Shown: positions 7,039-13,766 of the stretch, piece after piece
Layout: every line of letters begins with the position of its first letter
How positions within the stretch are numbered: position 1 is the stretch's first letter
Virus record (IMG/VR): IMGVR_UViG_3300047455_000105
Coordinates: 1-25,973 of that record
Reading direction: 5' to 3' (one strand)
Length of the DNA: 25,973 nucleotides
DNA from: a virus
The notes under the pieces: model-generated
What the model was told of the DNA's origin: nothing
The model's database searches: none
What the model saw: only the letters and a program-made list of their open reading frames with translations
Program-made: the position numbers and the translations under genes

Positions 7039-8931
7039 ATGGCAACAGAACGAGAACTATATGAAAAGTTCATGTATGAGCAGTTCTTGCAGTCTCAGCA
7101 AGCACCTGCGGCTGTCAACGAGGACATTCCAACGGGGGGTGACCTCGCTGGCACTGCTATGCCTGCTGAAACAGAGAAGAAAGACAAGTACGGCATCAAG
7201 GACACGTTCCTTGGGATGCTGGAGACTGCGGCCGCAATGACCACTGGTGCCATTGGCGGGACCGCTGGCCACGTCTACGGGGCTATTGACGGTCTTGTCG
7301 GTGGTGGTATTCGAGGTATGGAGTTTGGTACTGGTGAGATGGCTGAGAACATGGCTGGAAGGGCTAACGAGGTTGCTGGTGCGTTGACCTATGCGCCTCG
7401 AACTGAGGCTGGCCAAGAGTTCACCGAAGCACTAGGCGGCGCTATGGCACCGCTGGAGGCGCTTGAGCCTATCATGCCTGCACTGGGCGCATTGCCCAAC
7501 CCGTCAAGGATTAGTGCTGTGCCAGACAAGAAGGCGGCAGAGATTGAACAAGCGCTGGATATGACGCGCGGCCAAGGCGACCCGACTAGGATGGGCAACC
7601 CTGACCAGCAGTGGAATGGGGCCATGTACCCCGGATTGACCCGTGACAAGTCAGCAGAAGACCTCATGGTGTCTGGCTCTGTCTTCATGGCACCTGAGCA
7701 CGTTCAGGCGTTCAAGAACGCTGACCCAGCAACCAAGGCGAAGATGCAGAAGATGCAGGAAGAGGCGAAGGCGTCTCAGAACGGTGTCAACGCGCAACAC
7801 TCGCCCTACAACGTAATTGCTGATGAGTTCGCGTCTCGCTCAGAGACACTGGGACAGGTTGGTGAGGCGTACCTTGCTGATATGAGCAAGGCTATGGAGG
7901 CCGTCGATCAGATGGACTCAAACAACGTGCGGACCCTGACTGGCGAACTGCAACAAAGCGTAGCAGGTATGCTGAGAGAGTACGGCATCAAATGGGATCC
8001 AGCGACTGGCACCATAGATAAAAAGTCACTTCAAGACTCTAAGGTCTTCAACGGCCAAGGCAAAGTTGTAAGGGCAGTGGAAAGATTCATGCAAGGCACG
8101 ACTACTCAGTCTGGCATACGTGACGCCCGATCTAACTACGCCACGTTCGAGGACTTGCACAACCTCAAGATTTCTCTCCAGCAGGCTGGGTATGGTGCCG
8201 CTCGTAACCAAGGCTCTGGGGATCTGTCTACGGCTCTTATCAAGCGCATGTCTGGCATGGTTAATGATACCGCGCGCACTATCTCGCCTGAGTACGGTGC
8301 CGCTAACGATGGCCTGTCATCTGTGATCACCAGTATGCAGGAACTGGCAGACGCTACTGGGACGAAGGTTGACTTGAATGAGTCGAACTTCACCCGCGAA
8401 GAATGGCGCAAGGTTTCTAACGCTTCTCGAAAGCTGACCAGTAACTACGACTCAGGTGTCAACCTTGATGAGACGCTGAAGAGAATGGATGAGCAGTTAG
8501 TCGCTGAGTCCAACAAGCGTGATCAGGACGGCAACTACGTGGGCCATGTAACTGACGGCCAGATGAATGAACTGAACCTTGTCAGGGATGAGAACGGTAA
8601 CTTTGTTCAAGGCACCAACCCGCGTGAACTGGCTCTGTTTGCTCACTACATGAACGCCTTCTACGGCGACGGTAAGGTGACCAGCTTCAGGGGTCTTACC
8701 CAGCAGGCTAACAACCACCTTGACACCATGGCGGCTAACGCACTGTGGGGTAACAACGCGGCCGTGACTGGTCAGGTTCTGGGCTGGACCAACAAGATGA
8801 AGAGCAACGAGAGGAAGCTGAAGGATAGAACGAAGGCGACCCATAAGGACATAGACCTTAACAACACGGCTCGCACTCAGATCGAGGACGCGCTGAACGA
8901 CGTACTCTGGCGTGGAGTGCCGTTCCTATGA
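7039..8931 (+). CDS. Large internal virion/DNA-ejection protein (630 aa)
   Basis: 630 aa. Residues 50-100 form a Gly/Ala-rich hydrophobic region (FLGMLETAAAMTTGAIGGTA and GLVGGGIRGMEFG), followed by LTYAPRTEAGQEF. This combination of a glycine-zipper membrane-active segment and a Y-x-P-R-T-E-A-G motif recurs in large podovirus proteins thought to form the trans-envelope channel or to be injected with the DNA. The remaining ~500 residues are long amphipathic helices. The RBS AAGGA is about 10 nt upstream. The stop overlaps the next ATG (ATGA). No transglycosylase or peptidase motif is evident. Confidence 0.65.
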   Translation: MATERELYEKFMYEQFLQSQQAPAAVNEDIPTGGDLAGTAMPAETEKKDKYGIKDTFLGMLETAAAMTTGAIGGTAGHVYGAIDGLVGGGIRGMEFGTGEMAENMAGRANEVAGALTYAPRTEAGQEFTEALGGAMAPLEALEPIMPALGALPNPSRISAVPDKKAAEIEQALDMTRGQGDPTRMGNPDQQWNGAMYPGLTRDKSAEDLMVSGSVFMAPEHVQAFKNADPATKAKMQKMQEEAKASQNGVNAQHSPYNVIADEFASRSETLGQVGEAYLADMSKAMEAVDQMDSNNVRTLTGELQQSVAGMLREYGIKWDPATGTIDKKSLQDSKVFNGQGKVVRAVERFMQGTTTQSGIRDARSNYATFEDLHNLKISLQQAGYGAARNQGSGDLSTALIKRMSGMVNDTARTISPEYGAANDGLSSVITSMQELADATGTKVDLNESNFTREEWRKVSNASRKLTSNYDSGVNLDETLKRMDEQLVAESNKRDQDGNYVGHVTDGQMNELNLVRDENGNFVQGTNPRELALFAHYMNAFYGDGKVTSFRGLTQQANNHLDTMAANALWGNNAAVTGQVLGWTNKMKSNERKLKDRTKATHKDIDLNNTARTQIEDALNDVLWRGVPFL

Positions 8932-10247
8932 GTCTTTTTAGCCTAGCGAAGAAGGGAGTAGATGAACTGATCGAACTTGGCTACCCCGATCTGGTGGCCA
9001 AGAAGATTAGCGACGGGCTGTTGCCGATGGACGAAGCCAGCAGGCAGGCTCGCGCTGACGCTATGGGCATGGGTCCAGATATGTATCGTGGCCACGCGGA
9101 CGGCAACACGCCCAGAAGCAATCAAGACCTGTGGATGACTGACGATCCTGAAGTGGCGCAAACATACGCCATGGGTGGTGAGTACTACGACGAAGTGCTG
9201 GATGACTATGCGATAAAGCAAGGCCAAGTCACTCCGTTGCGGCATAACGCTAATAACCTGTTCGAGATGGACGCCAAGGGTCAGCACTTCGAGGATATCT
9301 ACGCAGAGCGATCAGACTTCCCAGACTTCACTGACAAGCAGTACGAGGGCGCATGGAGTTCAGGCACGGACGGTATATCGTCCAGCATAAAAGATGAGGG
9401 GACTAGGCAGGGGTCTAGGTTCACTAACATCCAAGATGACTTCGACGCTGATGGCGCGTTCGAGCCCAGCACGGTAGAGAACGTGCTCGGGACTAGACCT
9501 GATGTGAAGATAAGATCGACCATGGCCGCGTTTGATCCTGACTACAACGGGTCAAACATCATGGGCGGTGGTCTGGTTGCCAGCGCGCTGGCTGGTGGTG
9601 CCGCATTAGCACCAGAGGAGGCGGAGGCTACTCCGCTGAAGATACTGTCTGCTGGTGGAGATGTTGCTGGAGACCTGTACAAGCGCCTCATGCGAGCACA
9701 GCAGGCTGGCCTGACTCCCAGTTCAGCCATGAAGCAGGCTATGCACGACGATAGCTTCAGCACGTACAACAAGATGATCAAGGAGGCGCACAAGCGCGAT
9801 GGCGGACCAGCGGGAGCCTTCTACAAGCAACAGATCAAAGATCTGATTGGCCCTATCTCCAAAGACGCGCGATTTAACAAGAGTAAGTACGCTCAGGAAG
9901 CACTGCGCGACTGGACGCTGACGCGTCTCTCACGTGGCCCTGACTACCGCAGTAAGGAGAGGGGCGAGGCTACGCTGGACGCTCTGTTGCCTGTGGCTGG
10001 TGTAGGTCTGGCGGCGGCTGGCCTGATGGCACCGCACATCAAAAGTAGTGGAATGATTAGTTCGCCCCGAAGTGAAACGCTGTCAGATGTGACAATGGGA
10101 CTGAGAGGTATAGAGAGGAGGCTGGAGGGTAGCCCTGCAAGCCTGCTGTTCCCTGAGGGACTGACGGAATACCTAGAGACGGTAAACCGGAGAGAGGAAG
10201 ACCCGACTGCTATGACGCGGGCCAATGCGCTACTAGATTTCTTGTAA
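8928..10247 (+). CDS. Virion-associated protein with ADP-ribosyltransferase-like (polyvalent) domain
   Basis: 439 aa. Residues 20-50 (LVAKKISDGLLPMDEASRQA) and 52-81 (MYRGH..., then LWMTDDPEVAQTYA) match the pattern of ART-type domains of phage polyvalent and MuF-linked proteins: a Y-[HR]-G motif, then 'L-[FW]-x-T-x-D/N-P-x-x-A-x-x-Y-A'. After a variable part with a GISSSIKDEG element comes KIRSTMAAFDPDYNGSN, equivalent to the IRSRxAAFDP segment that regularly closes this domain family. A hydrophobic Gly/Ala stretch follows (LVASALAGGAALAP) and a helical C-terminus. Being the last late gene and following ejection proteins, it may be delivered into the host with the DNA. Catalytic residues were not proven; Tyr53-Arg54-Gly55 differs from the commoner YHG. 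Activity is inference. Confidence 0.68.
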   Translation: MSLFSLAKKGVDELIELGYPDLVAKKISDGLLPMDEASRQARADAMGMGPDMYRGHADGNTPRSNQDLWMTDDPEVAQTYAMGGEYYDEVLDDYAIKQGQVTPLRHNANNLFEMDAKGQHFEDIYAERSDFPDFTDKQYEGAWSSGTDGISSSIKDEGTRQGSRFTNIQDDFDADGAFEPSTVENVLGTRPDVKIRSTMAAFDPDYNGSNIMGGGLVASALAGGAALAPEEAEATPLKILSAGGDVAGDLYKRLMRAQQAGLTPSSAMKQAMHDDSFSTYNKMIKEAHKRDGGPAGAFYKQQIKDLIGPISKDARFNKSKYAQEALRDWTLTRLSRGPDYRSKERGEATLDALLPVAGVGLAAAGLMAPHIKSSGMISSPRSETLSDVTMGLRGIERRLEGSPASLLFPEGLTEYLETVNRREEDPTAMTRANALLDFL

Positions 10248-10258
10248 TTTCCCGACTG

Positions 10259-10268
10259 TTTTCCCTAG
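10259..10268. repeat. Left arm of inverted repeat flanking attP
   Basis: TTTTCCCTAG here is the exact reverse complement of CTAGGGAAAA at 10415-10424. The two copies are about 146 bp apart and bracket the tRNA-Asn fragment. Arm-type integrase binding sites have this position and size, so that is the likely role, but it is inferred. Confidence 0.45.
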
Positions 10269-10315
10269 AAACCCCTACTCGCAATGGCTAACATCCGTGT
10301 CAGCCGCATATATGT

Positions 10316-10364
10316 TGGCTCCGTCTGCTGGGCTCGAACCAGCGACCCGCTGATTAACAGTCAG
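10316..10364 (-). other. attP: attP core: 3' part of tRNA-Asn(GUU)
   Basis: On the minus strand the sequence reads as the 3' part of a tRNA-Asn: anticodon loop CTGTTAA (anticodon GTT), a 5-nt variable loop, a perfect T arm (GCTGG/CCAGC stem around TTCGAGC), the acceptor 3' strand AGACGGA, discriminator G and encoded CCA (10316-10318). There is no D arm and no 5' acceptor strand (TCCGTCT would be needed), and the outermost anticodon-stem pair is a T-C mismatch, marking where similarity to the host tRNA gene should stop. It lies directly beside the integrase. Integration at this core would rebuild a complete host tRNA-Asn. Since phage genes lie on both sides, this is attP and not attL/attR. Confidence 0.85.
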
Positions 10365-10414
10365 ACGGTCCAACACCGGAGGGCTATGCTACTACATGCT
10401 TTCGGGGGGAAACA

Positions 10415-10424
10415 CTAGGGAAAA
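10415..10424. repeat. Right arm of inverted repeat flanking attP
   Basis: CTAGGGAAAA, the exact reverse complement of the copy at 10259-10268, lying between the tRNA-Asn fragment and the integrase stop. Candidate arm-type integrase site. Confidence 0.45.
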
Positions 10425-10450
10425 ACCTTTCACTTTTGTGACGGGTTCAT

Positions 10451-10465
10451 GCGGCTTTCAGCCGC
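10451..10465. terminator. Candidate terminator between convergent late and early operons
   Basis: GCGGCT-TTC-AGCCGC forms a perfect 6-bp GC-rich hairpin, placed between the convergent ends of the late operon (stop 10247) and the integrase (stop 10473). On the plus strand it is followed by TCTTTCCC, a weak U-tract. On the minus strand no T run follows. It is most plausibly the end of plus-strand late transcription, of modest strength. Confidence 0.4.
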
Positions 10466-10472
10466 TCTTTCC

Positions 10473-11411
10473 CTACCGTGTGGCAGGGATTGTTGGTAGC
10501 TGGCGAACATACGTCTTTCGCATCTGCGGCGAACGATGCCCACCATGGTTGTCTTTATGGTCCGTTATACCCTTAGCCTTCAAATCGTGGAAGGTGAACG
10601 GATTATCTAACTTGCCCTGTAAGCGCCTCCAAGCGCTCCTGAAGGCACTTTCACTATACCTATGGGTGACGTAGGGTTCTCCCCTAACGTCGCTGAGAGC
10701 GCGTCTGAGACGCTCTGAGAGCATTGTATGCTCCCCTTCACTCCCTTTTGACCGTCTGAGCACGACATAATCGTCAAATACGTCCTCAACACGTAAATTC
10801 ATCACCTCACCCAGCCTTGCGCGGAGCAAGTAAGCGAGTTCCATCATCTGGGCTATCGCAGGTGGGGCTAGTTGTAAAGCCATTTCGTACTCCTCATCTG
10901 TAACGTAGCGTTGACGTGGCTTCTCTTTGTTCAGCGTAACCCCTTTGCAGGGGTTTGCTGGGATGTCATACCTCTCCTCGACCCATGACCACGCAGATTT
11001 AAGGACTGCGATGTGTCTGTTAGCTGAGACGGGGGAGGGGTATTCGTCTAAGTAAGTGCGGATGGTGCGCTTGGTGACGGCGACCAGCTTGGCATCCCCA
11101 AACTGGCCGCGCCCCGTGTCTGCGCCCTTAATCTTCTGGATAGCGGCGGCGTAGTCCTTCTGGGACTTGGCCGATAACTGAGAGAACCTGTCAGACTCCA
11201 TATACAGGTCAAACAGCCAGCCAACCGTGTAGGTCTCGTGACCAATGATGGCTTCGTATGCTTTCCAGACTTGGGACATGGGGGCGTCTGGTGGCGCTAT
11301 GTTGCGCCATTTGCCCCAGACTATCTTCCCGTTCTTCGTCCCGCGATAGGGCTTGTAGACGTACCCGTACTTAGTCGCCGAAACGTACTTCGGCAGTTTC
11401 CTTGTCGGCAA
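10473..11411 (-). CDS. int: Tyrosine-recombinase integrase
   Basis: 312 aa from a TTG start at 11411, preceded by GGAG 7 nt upstream. This start gives the usual integrase opening (TTG)PTRKLPKYVSATKYGYVYKP. An ATG at 11468 would add 19 unlikely residues and deepen the overlap with the upstream gene. Catalytic residues can be placed: Arg199 in AYLLRARLGEVMNL, Lys222, His275-x-x-Lys278 in FTFHDLKAKG (Lys instead of the classical Arg, a known variant among phage integrases), His292 in GGHRS, and nucleophile Tyr301 in RKTYVR. An N-terminal AP2-like arm-binding part and a SAM-like core-binding domain (about residues 60-145) precede the catalytic domain. It ends next to the tRNA-Asn attP, its evident substrate, and overlaps the DUF4224 gene by 41 nt. 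Confidence 0.93.
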   Translation of the reverse strand: MPTRKLPKYVSATKYGYVYKPYRGTKNGKIVWGKWRNIAPPDAPMSQVWKAYEAIIGHETYTVGWLFDLYMESDRFSQLSAKSQKDYAAAIQKIKGADTGRGQFGDAKLVAVTKRTIRTYLDEYPSPVSANRHIAVLKSAWSWVEERYDIPANPCKGVTLNKEKPRQRYVTDEEYEMALQLAPPAIAQMMELAYLLRARLGEVMNLRVEDVFDDYVVLRRSKGSEGEHTMLSERLRRALSDVRGEPYVTHRYSESAFRSAWRRLQGKLDNPFTFHDLKAKGITDHKDNHGGHRSPQMRKTYVRQLPTIPATR

Positions 11412-11562
11412 TGGCTCGCTCCATGATGTCAACCGTCGTGACAGGATTATCCTGTGCATCGATGACAAATGGAATGTTATTTTTCCTGAGCCAGTCGCGG
11501 ACCTTGAGCCGCTGTTTAAATCCAGACAAGTCCTGTAAGTCCTTGAACGTCAGGACAGTCAC
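11371..11562 (-). CDS. DUF4224 protein
   Basis: 63 aa from GTG at 11562, which overlaps the stop of the upstream 33-aa gene (GTGA). The sequence LTFKDLQDLSGFKQRLKVRD then WLRKNNIPFVIDAQDNPVTT matches the DUF4224 pattern 'L-T-x-x-E/D-L-x-x-L-T/S-G-[YF]-K-x-x-x-Q-x-x-W-L-x-x-x-x-I-P-[FY]'. These small proteins very often sit directly upstream of phage integrases and are suspected DNA-binding or excisionase-like helpers. The frame stays open much further upstream (an ATG lies at 11664), but that extension would cover two other genes and its ATG abuts the GGAGG with no spacing, so the short form is preferred. Confidence 0.68.
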   Translation of the reverse strand: MTVLTFKDLQDLSGFKQRLKVRDWLRKNNIPFVIDAQDNPVTTVDIMERAIADKETAEVRFGD

Positions 11563-11660
11563 AGGGTACACACCGTATAAAAGATAACGGAAGCTGTCAC
11601 CAGCCCGATCACGTATATCCCGTAAGTGTTGAAACGTCGGAAGACGCGTTTCTTTTTCAT
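11559..11660 (-). CDS. 33-aa single-pass membrane peptide nested between two coupled genes
   Basis: The frame begins MKKKRVFRRF and continues as a 20-residue hydrophobic segment, YGIYVIGLVTASVIFYTVCT, then stops: a positively charged N-terminus followed by one membrane helix. The ATG at 11660 overlaps the stop of the upstream gene (ATGA) and has GGAGG 4 nt before it. Its own TGA overlaps the GTG start of the DUF4224 gene. Both junctions and the ribosome binding site fit a real gene, and the positive-inside rule puts the N-terminus in the cytoplasm. No family is recognised. Holin-like, toxin-like or regulatory roles are all possible. Confidence 0.55.
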   Translation of the reverse strand: MKKKRVFRRFNTYGIYVIGLVTASVIFYTVCTL

Positions 11661-11920
11661 TCATCCTCCACTCGGATAATAAGTCCATTACTAATTGATT
11701 CAATTGAAAATCTCCCAAAGTCGCAGAAGGTTTTGTCTTGCGAAACGCCGTTAGCATCAGGGCAAGCTATGACGAAGGACAGGCACGGAAGCGATAACGT
11801 CCATACCTGCCCATCTTCAACATAGCGAGGAGCAACCTGACACTGATACTCGATGCACGAGTCGTTCACGCAAAACCTGTGATCCCGCATGGCAGTCTCA
11901 AGGATTAACTCCTCAAACAT
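11657..11920 (-). CDS. Hypothetical Cys-containing protein (87 aa)
   Basis: 87 aa with five Cys (RFCVNDSCIEYQCQV, LPCLS, IACPD, TFCDF) spread over a mostly beta-like sequence. The spacing is not a clear zinc finger. The ATG at 11920 follows the TAG of the SSB-like gene by 2 nt and has no good Shine-Dalgarno sequence, so translation is probably by reinitiation. The stop overlaps the ATG of the 33-aa membrane peptide. I recognise no family. Confidence 0.6.
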   Translation of the reverse strand: MFEELILETAMRDHRFCVNDSCIEYQCQVAPRYVEDGQVWTLSLPCLSFVIACPDANGVSQDKTFCDFGRFSIESISNGLIIRVEDE

Positions 11921-11922
11921 GA

Positions 11923-12180
11923 CTAGAAGGGAACGTCGGTTTCAGGAACGCTAGGCGCTGGTGCCGCCTGTGCAGGCTTCGCCTGCTGACCATCGTCGAG
12001 GTCATACAGGTTGAGCCAGCCGTTCCACTCTCCGCCTACTGGCATTGAGTCGATCTTCAGGGTGACGCTGTTGTCATCCCTCATGAACGCCTTACCGACT
12101 GTTACGTAGCGGGTCTTCTCCTGACCAGCACTGTCCGTGTACTTGCCGTTGGCGGCTACGATCTTCTTAAACTGCTTCAT
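11923..12180 (-). CDS. SSB-like small protein with acidic DVPF tail
   Basis: 85 aa. Residues 1-65 (MKQFKKIVAANGKYTDSAGQ, later KTRYVTVGKAF and IDSMPVGGEWNGWLNLYD) form a compact beta-rich domain found in small phage proteins. A Pro/Ala/Gln linker and an acidic hydrophobic tail, PETDVPF, follow. That tail resembles the C-terminal tip of bacterial SSB (DDDIPF), which recruits repair and replication proteins. It sits directly after the single-strand annealing gene with an ATGA overlap, as expected for a single-strand DNA handling pair. An OB fold is not provable by eye, so the SSB assignment is inference. The RBS is GGAA, 7 nt upstream. Confidence 0.6.
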   Translation of the reverse strand: MKQFKKIVAANGKYTDSAGQEKTRYVTVGKAFMRDDNSVTLKIDSMPVGGEWNGWLNLYDLDDGQQAKPAQAAPAPSVPETDVPF

Positions 12181-12893
12181 GCGGTTTTCCTCATGTTAAT
12201 GATTGCTTGCTGTTGCTCTCCGTTGAGTCGCTCAAAGGCCACGCGGCGCTCGTAGGACGTTAGTTCTGCTACGGTTTCCTGTAGCAGTATTTGATCATCA
12301 CCCTCGACTGCGGCGACCAAAGCCTCAGCCGTCGATGTGATGAATTCTTCAGCCTGCTTGAGTGTGGCGCGGTAGGCGTCTTTGAACTTCACCTTGTGTC
12401 CACTGGGGGCGGCGTTAAACATCTCCGCCAACTCGTTCTCAGGCAGGCTCTTGATCAAGGCGTGGAAGCCCATGTTGTCACCACTGTCGATCAGTGCTAC
12501 GCACTTCTCGTATGCTCCCTTCTCAATCAAGCCTTTCAGGCTACCCAGATAGAGCCCAATGCCAATGCCGTGCATGGCTATGGCTTTAACAAAGCAACGC
12601 ATCTGCGCGTCACTAATGTCTCTGGCGTTAGGGTTCTGGATTGCCTTGTTTCTGTTGTCCATGACTGGCAGTGTCATCTCGTGGGTGAGGTCACCTACGG
12701 TGACGCCTGTCTTAACCATTACTGACTGGTCGGGGAACCAAGCTGGCTCACCGAAGTAGTAGCTGGCTTCTGGATGGTCCTCGCACAACAACGTCCATGC
12801 GTAGGCCCATGACAGGTAATCGAGGTTGCCTTTCTTCTCGACGCCTTCCGCCACGTCCTTGCGTGACAACCGAACGAATCGGTTTTCATTCAT
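12177..12893 (-). CDS. Sak-type (DUF1071) single-strand DNA annealing protein
   Basis: 238 aa. KKGNLDYLSWAYAWTLLCED (residues 20-39), LTHEMTLPVMDNRNKAI (69-85) and ISDAQMRCFVKAIAMHGIGI followed by GLYLG (93-117) match the DUF1071/Sak annealing family: 'LxYLSWAWAW', 'LTHEMWLPVMDxxNKA', then 'IxxAxMRCxVKAxAMxGLGxxLYxG'. These recombinases form rings, bind single-stranded DNA and anneal complementary strands in phage recombination. The C-terminal third is helical and variable. The SSB-like gene follows with ATGA overlap, and an HNH gene and a PD-(D/E)xK gene lie further upstream in the operon. The RBS GGAG is inside the last codons of the DUF3310 gene. A classical 5'-3' exonuclease partner is not seen. 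Confidence 0.82.
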   Translation of the reverse strand: MNENRFVRLSRKDVAEGVEKKGNLDYLSWAYAWTLLCEDHPEASYYFGEPAWFPDQSVMVKTGVTVGDLTHEMTLPVMDNRNKAIQNPNARDISDAQMRCFVKAIAMHGIGIGLYLGSLKGLIEKGAYEKCVALIDSGDNMGFHALIKSLPENELAEMFNAAPSGHKVKFKDAYRATLKQAEEFITSTAEALVAAVEGDDQILLQETVAELTSYERRVAFERLNGEQQQAIINMRKTA

Positions 12894-13164
12894 AGTCGTA
12901 CTCCTCTATAAGCCGTTCCAGATACCACTTGCACTTCTTCAAGTCCTCGACGGCTGTTCCCTTAAACTGAAAGCGGTGTAGGTACTTCAGGGTCTGGCCC
13001 AGAGCGTAGAAGCGGAAGCCAGTACCTAACTGCTGGCGCTGGTAGTCAACGCACTCGATCTCACCAACGGTGTAGTGGGGTGGCTTGTTGACCATGTCCA
13101 CTACATTGCTCCGCTTGCCGTTGAGCGCGTCCCACTCCTCTGGCGTGATGTTGTTGATGCTCAT
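12886..13164 (-). CDS. DUF3310 protein
   Basis: 92 aa from ATG at 13164, overlapping the preceding stop (ATGA) with GGAG 8 nt upstream; a frame opening further upstream would overlap the neighbour by 70 nt. VNKPPHYTVGEIECVDY (residues 25-41) and LGQTLKYLHRFQFKG plus VEDLKKCKWYLERLI (55-86) match DUF3310: 'VNxPxHYxxGxIECID', then 'GNxxKYLxRxxxKGxxxEDLKKAxWYLxxL'. The family is widespread in phages, sometimes fused to nucleotide kinases, and its function is not established. Here it precedes the annealing gene. Confidence 0.85.
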   Translation of the reverse strand: MSINNITPEEWDALNGKRSNVVDMVNKPPHYTVGEIECVDYQRQQLGTGFRFYALGQTLKYLHRFQFKGTAVEDLKKCKWYLERLIEEYDYE

Positions 13165-13361
13165 GCAATCATCTCCAAGTCCACGTCCAGATCGCCCTCC
13201 TCGGATACGCCTAAGTACTCGAACACCTGACACTCGAAGGACAGCAGGGCGAAGTAGCCAACCTCTGGCAAGTCCTCATCGATGGGCAACGCGTCTGGGA
13301 AGCCAGCCGCTGTCGCATCCAATAGGCTGTCGAACATTAACTCCAAGGTATGTCGCTTCAC
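13161..13361 (-). CDS. Small acidic hypothetical protein (66 aa)
   Basis: The GTG start at 13361 has GGAGG 6 nt upstream and overlaps the previous stop (GTGA). The protein is strongly acidic (LPIDEDLPEVGYFALLSFEC in the middle, EEGDLDVDLEMIA at the end), without membrane segment or known motif. Acidic proteins of this size in early phage operons are often host-protein inhibitors or DNA mimics, but nothing specific supports that here. Confidence 0.6.
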   Translation of the reverse strand: MKRHTLELMFDSLLDATAAGFPDALPIDEDLPEVGYFALLSFECQVFEYLGVSEEGDLDVDLEMIA

Positions 13362-13573
13362 TCTTCACCTCCTACTAGGTATCTAAGAACCTCATCGATA
13401 TCATCCTCGTGGACCTCGCAAGCGCGGCCCTCGAACATGACGGTGTCTAGGTCGTAATCAACCGTCTCCCAGATCTCTTGATGGCCGTGGACCTCCGCCG
13501 ACTGCACTTCCTTCTCGGCGTATGACTTGCCCCAGTCCAACTCGCTGGGACGAACCTCAAGGATTATTCGCAT
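13358..13573 (-). CDS. Small acidic hypothetical protein (71 aa)
   Basis: The ATG at 13573 is 7 nt from GGAGG and gives MRIILEVRPSELDWGKSYAE at the N-terminus; a GTG at 13579 is too close to the ribosome binding site. The sequence alternates short strands with acidic patches (WETVDYDLDTVMFEG, EVHEDDIDEVLRYLVGGEE). No family is recognised. It overlaps its downstream neighbour by GTGA and its upstream neighbour by 17 nt, so it is embedded in the operon. Confidence 0.6.
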   Translation of the reverse strand: MRIILEVRPSELDWGKSYAEKEVQSAEVHGHQEIWETVDYDLDTVMFEGRACEVHEDDIDEVLRYLVGGEE

Positions 13574-13766
13574 CTGCACCCCTCCGAACGTCTGGTTGCT
13601 GGTGGTGCAGTGAGTCGCCCATAGTGATGATCACGTCATCACACCTGAACTTAGCCTCGAACATATAACTGCCGTCCTTGGCATCTGACTCGACTGCTTC
13701 GCAGTAGCCAGCGTCCATGGCGTTCTGCACGTTGTCGAAATACAGCGTTGCTACAAACTGCTTCAT
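13557..13766 (-). CDS. Small hypothetical protein (69 aa)
   Basis: The ATG at 13766 is preceded by AAGGAGGG 4 nt upstream, which decides against a start at 13805 inside the nuclease gene. The protein reads MKQFVATLYFDNVQNAMDAG at its start, a strand followed by an amphipathic helix, then EAKFRCDDVIITMGDS, ending in a His/Gln/Arg/Asp-rich tail. The pattern resembles small single-domain alpha/beta phage proteins. No known family. The start overlaps the nuclease stop by 4 nt. Confidence 0.6.
   Translation of the reverse strand: MKQFVATLYFDNVQNAMDAGYCEAVESDAKDGSYMFEAKFRCDDVIITMGDSLHHQQPDVRRGADANNP

Noticed and set aside
11563-11757. Long upstream extension of the DUF4224 frame
   Set aside because: It covers two other coupled genes, and its internal ATG at 11664 has no spacing from GGAGG. 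DUF4224 proteins are usually short.
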